DNA from: Cellulomonas sp.
GTDB lineage: Bacteria > Actinomycetota > Actinomycetes > Actinomycetales > Cellulomonadaceae
Reading direction: 5' to 3'
Assembly (NCBI GenBank): GCA_027451305.1
Contig: DAIDJQ010000115.1
Coordinates: 1 to 5,185, forward strand
Length of the DNA: 5,185 nucleotides
Position 1 is the stretch's first letter. Each line of letters opens with the position of its first letter. The notes beneath the pieces were generated by a model. That model saw only the letters and a program-made list of their open reading frames with translations, had not been told where the DNA came from and searched no databases. Below are positions 1 through 5,185 of this stretch, one piece after another. The position numbers and the translations under genes were made by a program.

Positions 1-959
<959 letters not shown>

Positions 960-1024
960 GTTCGTGTGCCTTCCGTGCCGGGATGCTGTGCCGAAGTCTG
1001 CTGACGTCTGTCGATGTGCCACGT

Positions 1025-1045
1025 CTTGAGTCGAACCGGCTCAAG
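1025..1045 (-). promoter_or_regulatory. HAIR operator 1 (HspR-binding inverted repeat), dnaK-proximal
   Basis: On the plus strand this reads CTTGAGT, seven spacer bases, GCTCAAG. The known HAIR consensus bound by the actinobacterial repressor HspR is CTTGAGT-N7-ACTCAAG, so 13 of 14 arm bases match. It lies 65 bp upstream of the dnaK start codon, where HspR operators are normally found. HspR binding here would repress dnaK under normal growth. The right boundary overlaps a possible sigma70-type -10 hexamer by 2 bp. Confidence 0.9.
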
Positions 1046-1072
1046 TCTGCGGCGCCAGGTCGCGTGGTGCAA
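1044..1072 (-). promoter_or_regulatory. Possible housekeeping (sigma70-like) dnaK promoter
   Basis: Minus-strand TTGCAC (1072-1067) is followed after 17 bases by CAGACT (1049-1044). The -35 is good, while the -10 matches TATAAT at only three of six positions, which is weak but tolerable in GC-rich actinobacteria. The -10 overlaps HAIR operator 1 by 2 bp, the same geometry as the distal promoter and operator 2. That parallel is the main reason to report it. The leader would be about 75-80 nt. Confidence 0.4.
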
Positions 1073-1087
1073 CCCGCGGCGGTCGAA

Positions 1088-1108
1088 CTTGAGTCCGTCA
1101 GGCTCAAC
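1088..1108 (-). promoter_or_regulatory. HAIR operator 2 (HspR-binding inverted repeat), dnaK-distal
   Basis: This is a second copy: CTTGAGT, seven spacer bases, GCTCAAC (12 of 14 arm bases match the HAIR consensus). It begins exactly 63 bp from the start of operator 1, in the same orientation and with the same imperfect arm. The outermost mismatch (C instead of G on plus) supplies the first base of GTT in the proposed stress-sigma -10 element on the minus strand, so promoter and operator share bases. Confidence 0.82.
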
Positions 1109-1132
1109 TCTCGACGGCACCGCAGTGTTCCC
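1105..1132 (-). promoter_or_regulatory. SigH/SigR-like stress promoter for dnaK
   Basis: On the minus strand GGGAAC (1132-1127) is followed after 18 bases by GTTG (1108-1105). The known actinobacterial SigH/SigR (oxidative and heat stress ECF sigma) consensus is about GGAAT/C-N18-GTT, so both elements and the spacing fit. M. tuberculosis dnaK is a known SigH target. The -10 lies inside HAIR operator 2, so HspR binding would occlude it. A start site about 7-10 bases downstream would give a leader of roughly 140 nt running through operator 1. The promoter is inferred from sequence only. Confidence 0.65.
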
Positions 1133-1179
1133 GGCCCGCGAGTGCGGCTTCCAGACGGACGGGCGGCCCGACGCGACGG

Positions 1180-1836
1180 TCAGACGGTCAGCGTCTCCCC
1201 CGCGCCCAGGCGCCGGTACTCGGTGCCGCTCCCCGCGAAGGCAGGAAGCAGGCGGTCGACGAGCGCGCGGCCGGTCTCGGCGAGGATCGCGTCGTGGATG
1301 GGCACGGCGACCCGTGGCGCCACCGCCTGCAGGTAGTCGGCGGCTTCGCTGATCTTCAGCCAGGGCGCGCTGACCGGGAGCAGCAGGACGTCGACGTGCA
1401 CGCCCACGGGCGGTGGGGTGAACGAGTCACCGGGGTGCAGGACGGCGCCGTCGACCAGGTACGCCACGTTGGTCGCCGGCGGCAGCGACGGGTGGATGGT
1501 GGCGTGCCGGTGCCCGACGACCCGCACCGTGAAGCCCTCGGCGGTGAACGCGTCTCCCTCGGCGACGGCGTGCACGCGGTCCGCGGCCGCACCTGCGGCC
1601 ACGAGCTGGTCGACGACCTCGCGGGGGGCCCAGACCTGCAGCCCACCGATTCCGGCGACGGCCGCCGCCAGCCTGTCGGGCACCACGTGGTCCATGTGCT
1701 CGTGCGTGACGAGCACGGCCCCCGCGCCGTCGGTCGCCGCCGGGTCGCTGAAGCCGCCGGGGTCGATGACGAGCACGTGGCCGTCCCGCTCGAGGCGGAC
1801 GCACGAGTGGCCGTGGGTGCTGATGGTGGTGGACAT
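1180..1836 (-). CDS. MBL-fold metallohydrolase
   Basis: This is a complete 218-aa cytoplasmic metallo-beta-lactamase-fold protein with no signal peptide. The dinuclear metal site is fully represented: THEHMDH at residues 44-50 (ligands H45, H47, D49, H50), His111 in GHRHATIH, Asp137 in LHPGDSF and His181 in VPIHDAI. The size and motif order fit the UlaG-like/Lactamase_B branch widespread in actinobacteria, whose substrate is usually unknown; hydrolysis of an ester, phosphoester or lactone is the safe reading. The ATG at 1836 is chosen over upstream in-frame starts because GGAGG (1848-1844) sits seven bases before it, the homologous protein begins there, and an upstream extension would overlap the preceding membrane gene. 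It follows that gene by 71 bp on the same strand, so co-transcription is plausible. It stops 220 bp before dnaK, with no convincing U-tailed terminator between. Confidence 0.95.
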   Translation of the reverse strand: MSTTISTHGHSCVRLERDGHVLVIDPGGFSDPAATDGAGAVLVTHEHMDHVVPDRLAAAVAGIGGLQVWAPREVVDQLVAAGAAADRVHAVAEGDAFTAEGFTVRVVGHRHATIHPSLPPATNVAYLVDGAVLHPGDSFTPPPVGVHVDVLLLPVSAPWLKISEAADYLQAVAPRVAVPIHDAILAETGRALVDRLLPAFAGSGTEYRRLGAGETLTV

Positions 1837-1887
1837 CTGTCTCCCTCCGCGGCGCCCGGTGGTGGGCCGCCCCGACAAGTCTCGGTC

Positions 1888-1907
1888 CAGGACCTGTGGC
1901 GGTCCTG
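1888..1907 (-). terminator. Hairpin directly after the membrane-protein stop codon
   Basis: A perfect 7-bp stem (CAGGACC / GGTCCTG) with a 6-nt loop begins at the base after the TAG stop of the membrane protein. No clear U-run follows on the minus strand, so it is not a classical intrinsic terminator. It could be a weak or U-less terminator, or an RNA-stabilising or attenuating hairpin that sets the level of the downstream MBL gene. Confidence 0.45.
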
Positions 1908-4325
1908 CTAGAGCACGCCCTTGGCCGTGAAGACCCGGAACGCGATGAACCCCGGCAGGATCGGCAGCCAGAACGTCGCCAGCCGGTACAGCACCACGGT
2001 GGCGAGCGCGGGAGCCGACGGCACGCCCACGCCCGTCAGCGCCGCGAGCAGCACCGCCTCGACCGCGCCCACACCACCGGGGGTCGGCGCGGCCGTCGCC
2101 ACCGCGCCCGCGGTCAGCGACACCAGCGCCACGGCGACGAACGGCGTGTGCACGCCGAAGGCGCGGACGGACAGGTAGAGGCACGCTGCGTATCCGGCAG
2201 GCAGCAGCGCGACCCCGGCGACGAGGGCGGCGAGCTTGCCCGGGTCGGACAGCAGCGGACGCATCGCGCCGGCCGACGCCCGGACCGCGGGAGCCACCCG
2301 GTCACGCAGCTGCCGCCGCACGTCGGGGACAGCGGCGGCGATCCCCATCAGTGCCAGCGCACCACCGACCGCCGCCGCCACCACGATCGGCGACGGCAGC
2401 CTCGACAGCTCGCCGGTCAACGCCCGGGCGGAGCCGGCCCACACCGCCGCGGTGATCAGCAGCAGCAGGTGCGCGACGAGCACGGCGACCTCCTTGGCGG
2501 CGCTCGCCGACGCGGCCACGGCGGTGGGGAACCCGCGCTTCTGCAGGTAGCGGATGTTCAGCCCGACCTGCCCGACACCGGGCGGAGCGAACGTCGCGAC
2601 GAACGACGCGGACAACGCCACGCCCATCGACTCGCCGACCGGCACCCGGCCGGGGGTGCCGCCGGCCAGGCCGAGCGCGGCACCGAGATAGGTCACCGCC
2701 GACGCGGCGAGCACCAGCGGCAGCCACCGCCAATCCGCGGTGCGCACCGTCCCGACCAGGCCCGGCAGGTCGGTGAGCTGGGGTGCGAGCACGTAAACCG
2801 CGACCGCGAGGGTCACGCCGAGAAGCAGCGTGCGAGGGCGCAGCCGCCGCACGTTCTCGAACGTGGGCCGTTCCACGCCCAGGTCGTCGCTCAGCGCAGC
2901 GACCACGGCCCCGCGGGCGTCGGGGTGCGTCTTCAGCACCGCCCGTGCGGGCGCGGACCATGCGTCCGGCACCATCCGGCCGAGGGCCGGGGCGAGCCGC
3001 TCCGAACCCAGCACCCGCTGCGCCGCCGCGACCGCGCGGTCCGGGCCGACCACCACCGACGTCGTCAGCAGGAGCTCGGAGACGTCGCCCGCGAGCACGC
3101 CGGGCGCGGCCGCCGGCTCGGAGCGGCGCAGGTCCACGACGGCCACCCCGCCGTCGTCCGTCCGGACCAGGTGGTCGAGGGTCAGCTCCCGCACGGCGAC
3201 GGCACAGTCCTGCAGCGCGGCGACCTGCTGCCAAGCGGCGTCGAGCAGGTCGTCGGTCAGCTCGTCGGGCTGCAGCTCGTCGAACCGGGTGCCGGCCAGG
3301 TGCTCCGTCGCGACCAGGCCCTCGCCCTCCCGACCCAACGCCAGCGCGAGCACGGCGGGCACGCGCACACCGCGGCTCGACGCGAGCAGCCCCGCGGTCG
3401 CCTCGTTCGCCGCCACGCGCACCGGGGAGCCGAACGGCGAGTCGTCGCCCACGCCCTGGAACCGCATCCGGCGCAGCCCGCGGCGCACCCGGTCGAGCCG
3501 CCAGAGCTGCTCGTCCACGACCCGCACGTCCACCGGCCTCGCGCCGGCACCGCCGGTCCCACACGGGGACCCCGGAGCGACCGCACCGGCGCCACCCCCG
3601 CCGACGGTCCCGACGTACCGCCCGCTCGTCGCCGGCACCGCCTGCACGTCGCTGACCGCCAGGCCCGCCCCCGCGAGCGCCAGCCGTACCCCCTCGCCCG
3701 TGAGCCGGTGCGTCGAGCGCCCGATCCCGACGAGCACGAGCGCACCCATCGCACCACCCGCGCCGATGGCCAGCGCCACGTCGACCACGTCGACCGTGCC
3801 GACCGCCCGGAGGAGCGCGAGCAGCACCAGCAGGGCCCGCAGCACCCGCGTCCACCGCGGCGCGAGGGACGACCGGGCCACCGTGACCACGGCCGCGAGC
3901 ACGACGATGTCCCAGGACCGGACGCCGCCGCCGCTCCCGGCGGCGAGGTGCGCGGTCCACGAGACCACCACCGGGACCCGACCGAGCGCGCCGAACAGGA
4001 CCACGCCGAGCCCGGCGGCCGCGACGACCCGCAGCAGGAGGCCGAACCGGCGGCTGACCAGGGCCCACACCGGGCCGGCCAGCGTCAGCACGCCGTAGGC
4101 GCCGAGGACGAGGGTCTGCAGCACGGTGACCACCGAGGACGGCACGCCCGCGAGCGCGTCCCGCAGGTCGACCGCCGCGGCGGTGGCCGTCCGGTCGGCG
4201 AACCGCGCCCCGACCACGGCCCCGACGATCACGAGCGCGAAGACCAGGGCCGTGCCGACGTCGCTCGGGGCCGCCCGGACGGTGACGTCGCGGTACTCAC
4301 GCCCCTCCAGCGCGCGGCCGCTCAC
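1908..4325 (-). CDS. Multi-domain membrane protein: N-terminal TM block, kinase-like domain, C-terminal LPG-synthase/flippase-type (UPF0104) domain
   Basis: The 805-aa product has three parts. Residues about 25-220 hold roughly six hydrophobic segments (for example 25-43, 65-90, 97-114, 139-150, 160-176, 181-202). Residues about 265-480 are soluble and resemble a protein-kinase/aminoglycoside-phosphotransferase fold, but the catalytic-loop region reads RELTLDHLV (379-387) and the DFG position reads DLR (398-400), so activity is doubtful. Residues about 498-805 form a second membrane block with family hallmarks APPGVGQVGLNIRYLQKRG (580-598) and PTPGGVGAVEA (748-758), typical of the lysylphosphatidylglycerol-synthase TM/flippase-like family. 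The soluble LPG-synthase aminoacyltransferase domain is absent, so lipid or glycolipid translocation is likelier than MprF activity. The GTG start at 4325 has GGGAGG four bases upstream (4335-4330); no in-frame alternative precedes TM1. A Gly-rich linker (about 237-262) joins the first two parts. Confidence 0.92.
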   Translation of the reverse strand: MSGRALEGREYRDVTVRAAPSDVGTALVFALVIVGAVVGARFADRTATAAAVDLRDALAGVPSSVVTVLQTLVLGAYGVLTLAGPVWALVSRRFGLLLRVVAAAGLGVVLFGALGRVPVVVSWTAHLAAGSGGGVRSWDIVVLAAVVTVARSSLAPRWTRVLRALLVLLALLRAVGTVDVVDVALAIGAGGAMGALVLVGIGRSTHRLTGEGVRLALAGAGLAVSDVQAVPATSGRYVGTVGGGGAGAVAPGSPCGTGGAGARPVDVRVVDEQLWRLDRVRRGLRRMRFQGVGDDSPFGSPVRVAANEATAGLLASSRGVRVPAVLALALGREGEGLVATEHLAGTRFDELQPDELTDDLLDAAWQQVAALQDCAVAVRELTLDHLVRTDDGGVAVVDLRRSEPAAAPGVLAGDVSELLLTTSVVVGPDRAVAAAQRVLGSERLAPALGRMVPDAWSAPARAVLKTHPDARGAVVAALSDDLGVERPTFENVRRLRPRTLLLGVTLAVAVYVLAPQLTDLPGLVGTVRTADWRWLPLVLAASAVTYLGAALGLAGGTPGRVPVGESMGVALSASFVATFAPPGVGQVGLNIRYLQKRGFPTAVAASASAAKEVAVLVAHLLLLITAAVWAGSARALTGELSRLPSPIVVAAAVGGALALMGIAAAVPDVRRQLRDRVAPAVRASAGAMRPLLSDPGKLAALVAGVALLPAGYAACLYLSVRAFGVHTPFVAVALVSLTAGAVATAAPTPGGVGAVEAVLLAALTGVGVPSAPALATVVLYRLATFWLPILPGFIAFRVFTAKGVL

Positions 4326-4358
4326 TCACCCTCCCGACGTCATCCGGTCCTACCGTCA

Positions 4359-4368
4359 CGTGCGCACG
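4359..4368. repeat. 10-bp perfect palindrome in the gap before the membrane-protein gene
   Basis: CGTGCGCACG is its own reverse complement and lies in the 55-bp gap between the LLM-like ORF and the membrane-protein start, about 34 bp upstream of that start. It could be an operator half or simply GC-rich chance; no promoter hexamers fit around it convincingly. Confidence 0.25.
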
Positions 4369-4380
4369 GCCGGCACCTCA

Positions 4381-4680
4381 TCACAGCACGTGGGCCAGTG
4401 AGGTCGGCGCACCCGGTGCGTCGCGCCCCACGGGGACCAGCACGGCACCGGTCGCGCCCGCGTCCGCGAGCGCGGTCAGATGATGCCGCACGTCGGCCGG
4501 TGTCCCGGCCAGGGCGAGCCGGCGCACCCCGCCGGCCGACATCCGGGCGACGAGCTCGCTGCGGTCCACGCAGTCGGCGCGCAGGGCGGCGAGCTCGTCG
4601 GCACGGCGGGCGAACGGCATCACGTCGACGGCCGGCAGGTCGCGACGCAGCGTCACGCCGACGGGCAGGGGGCGCGTCAT
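4381..4680 (-). CDS. Short LLM-class (luciferase-like) flavin oxidoreductase remnant with large internal deletion
   Basis: This is an intact 99-codon ORF. Residues 1-30 (ending RRADEL) look like the start of an LLM-class F420/flavin oxidoreductase: first barrel strand plus first helix. Residues about 31-99, with LAGTPADVRHHLTALADAGA (57-76) and VLVPVG (80-85), look like the C-terminal helix and last barrel strand. The family is normally about 300 aa, so some 200 central residues with the cofactor and substrate pocket appear lost in frame. Catalysis is therefore not expected. The ATG at 4680 is preferred to earlier starts because GAGGAG (4691-4686) sits five bases before it and the family-like sequence begins there. 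It lies 55 bp upstream of the membrane-protein gene on the same strand. A genuine small protein that merely resembles LLM ends is the alternative. Confidence 0.65.
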   Translation of the reverse strand: MTRPLPVGVTLRRDLPAVDVMPFARRADELAALRADCVDRSELVARMSAGGVRRLALAGTPADVRHHLTALADAGATGAVLVPVGRDAPGAPTSLAHVL

Positions 4681-4685
4681 CAGGG

Positions 4686-4691
4686 CTCCTC
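4686..4691 (-). promoter_or_regulatory. Ribosome binding site of the LLM-like ORF
   Basis: GAGGAG on the minus strand, five bases before ATG 4680-4678. It decides the start against longer in-frame openings reaching about 4995 and shows that the translation start of this shortened gene is intact. Confidence 0.7.
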
Positions 4692-4704
4692 GAGACGGAC
4701 GGCG

Positions 4705-4721
4705 GCGGTGCGACGCACCGC
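4705..4721. repeat. 17-bp perfect inverted repeat upstream of the LLM-like ORF
   Basis: GCGGTGCG, a single central A, then CGCACCGC: eight matched base pairs per arm. Its near edge is 13 bp before the Shine-Dalgarno and 24 bp before the start codon on the minus strand. As DNA it has the form of a dimeric-repressor operator; as RNA it would form a short-loop hairpin in the leader. No clear promoter was found around it. Confidence 0.5.
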
Positions 4722-4907
4722 GGACCACGGGGGCGACGTCGCGGAGCAGGGGCCCGGCCCCGTTGCGATGTCGCCGTGGCCGCCGCTTCGAGCGTACGCA
4801 CCGGGCGACGCCGGCGGGCGCGGTTCGGCGTGCCGGCGCTCGAGGCAGGGCCCGGGTCCCCCGGCCGGCGGCAGAGCTGTCCTCGGCAGCACGACGACCC
4901 CCGCGCA

Positions 4908-4923
4908 CCCCCGGCCGCGGGGG
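4908..4923. repeat. G/C hairpin in the divergent intergenic region
   Basis: CCCCCG, four-base loop GCCG, then CGGGGG: a perfect 6-bp all-G/C stem. No T-run follows on either strand. It lies between divergently oriented genes, where a terminator is not expected, so it may be chance in GC-rich sequence or a leader structure. Confidence 0.3.
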
Positions 4924-5036
4924 CCGGACTCGCTGCGCCCGGGCCGCACCGACGCCATTGCCGTGCCACGTCGACGGCCGGGTCGACGCCCGCACCTGGC
5001 CGTCCGTGCTCGTGGGATCCGTGCGAGCCTGGACCC

Positions 5037-5185
5037 GTGAGCGCCCTGGCCTGGATCGCGATCGCGGTCGGGCTCGCGGTGCTGCTCGTCGGCGTCGACC
5101 GCGCCGTCGCAGCCGGCTGGTTCGACCGTCGTCGGCCGCGCTCTCGCCCGTCCTCGCGGGCGGGGTCGAGCGTCGCGAGCGGGCT
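5037..5185 (+). CDS. N-terminus of a small membrane-anchored protein of unknown function, runs off the right edge
   Basis: The 49 codons visible begin GTG AGC GCC. Residues about 3-24 (AWIAIAVGLAVLLVGVDRAV) form one hydrophobic segment, followed by GWFDRRRPRSRP, a basic stretch that would stay cytoplasmic, giving an N-out/C-in single-span topology. A Ser/Gly-rich tail follows to the window edge. Short actinobacterial proteins with this build exist (DUF6191-type is one possibility), but too little is present to assign a family. The GTG at 5037 is the first usable start close to the hydrophobic segment in this frame. There is no good Shine-Dalgarno before it, so initiation may be leaderless or the true start may differ. 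It is divergent from all other genes here. Confidence 0.55.
   Translation, partial: MSALAWIAIAVGLAVLLVGVDRAVAAGWFDRRRPRSRPSSRAGSSVASG

Larger units (their letters stand above)
4681..5036. other. 356-bp divergent intergenic region
   Basis: No gene is supported here. Reading frames that cross it translate into Arg/Pro/Gly-rich low-complexity protein with no family resemblance, as expected of GC-rich non-coding DNA. It contains the 17-bp palindrome at 4705-4721 and a G/C hairpin at 4908-4923. A minus-strand TACGCT (4796-4791) fits TAnnnT but lacks a -35 partner at usual spacing. The region separates minus-strand genes (left) from a plus-strand gene (right), so it must contain at least one promoter in each direction that I cannot place. 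Confidence 0.6.

Noticed and set aside
1141..1182. Possible terminator between the MBL gene and dnaK
   Set aside because: Only short stems are available (for example a 4-bp stem around GGGCGGCCC), with no U-run. This is not enough to call a terminator; read-through toward dnaK stays possible.
1837..2184. N-terminal extension of the MBL protein to a 334-aa form starting at 2184
   Set aside because: The extra 116 residues are Arg/Gly-rich out-of-frame translation of the membrane-protein gene. The strong Shine-Dalgarno at 1848-1844 and the family start both support 1836.
2302..4068. 588-codon open frame on the minus strand inside the membrane-protein gene
   Set aside because: The translation is almost entirely Arg/Gly/Ala with no domain. 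It is an alternative-frame shadow of the 805-aa gene in very GC-rich DNA.
2830..4098. 422-codon plus-strand open frame opposite the membrane-protein gene
   Set aside because: It is Ser/Thr/Arg/Pro-rich antisense translation with no recognisable motif or convincing start, mirroring the real gene's codon pattern.
4681..4995. N-terminal extension of the LLM-like ORF to a 204-aa form starting at 4995
   Set aside because: The extension is low-complexity Arg/Pro/Ala sequence crossing two inverted repeats. Family resemblance and a good ribosome binding site both begin at 4680.

Overview
The window looks like a chromosomal segment of a high-GC actinobacterium. GC content is very high throughout, with strong G/C third-position bias. 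DnaK has the short, Gram-positive-type ATPase domain, and the dnaK promoter carries two HspR-type (HAIR) operators. A Micrococcales genus such as Cellulomonas is a reasonable guess, but the sequence alone does not prove it.

Layout, right to left, because nearly everything reads on the minus strand. At the right edge (5037-5185, plus strand) is the start of a small membrane-anchored protein of unknown function that runs out of the window. A 356-bp stretch without a gene separates it from the divergent minus-strand genes; it holds two strong inverted repeats. Next come a 99-codon ORF (4680-4381) that joins an apparent N-terminus of a luciferase-like (LLM) flavin oxidoreductase directly to its C-terminus, with the middle missing; an 805-aa multi-domain membrane protein with a C-terminal LPG-synthase/flippase-type (UPF0104) domain and a degenerate kinase-like middle (4325-1908); and a 218-aa metallo-beta-lactamase-fold hydrolase with a complete set of metal ligands (1836-1180). 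These three are closely spaced (55 and 71 bp) and could be one transcription unit, though a 7-bp-stem hairpin sits directly behind the membrane-protein stop codon.

The left fifth is the first 319 codons of dnaK (959 to the left edge). Its 220-bp upstream region is the best-resolved regulatory DNA here. Two HAIR inverted repeats lie exactly 63 bp apart, about six helical turns. Each overlaps the -10 region of a proposed promoter: a SigH/SigR-like promoter (GGGAAC-N18-GTT) at the distal operator and a weaker sigma70-like promoter at the proximal one. This suggests dnaK is activated by a stress sigma factor and repressed by HspR at two sites.

I see no complete new defence, mobile or CRISPR-like system. 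The most interesting items are the dual-operator dnaK promoter, the internally deleted LLM ORF with a palindrome in front of it, and the kinase-like domain without its catalytic residues inside the membrane protein.
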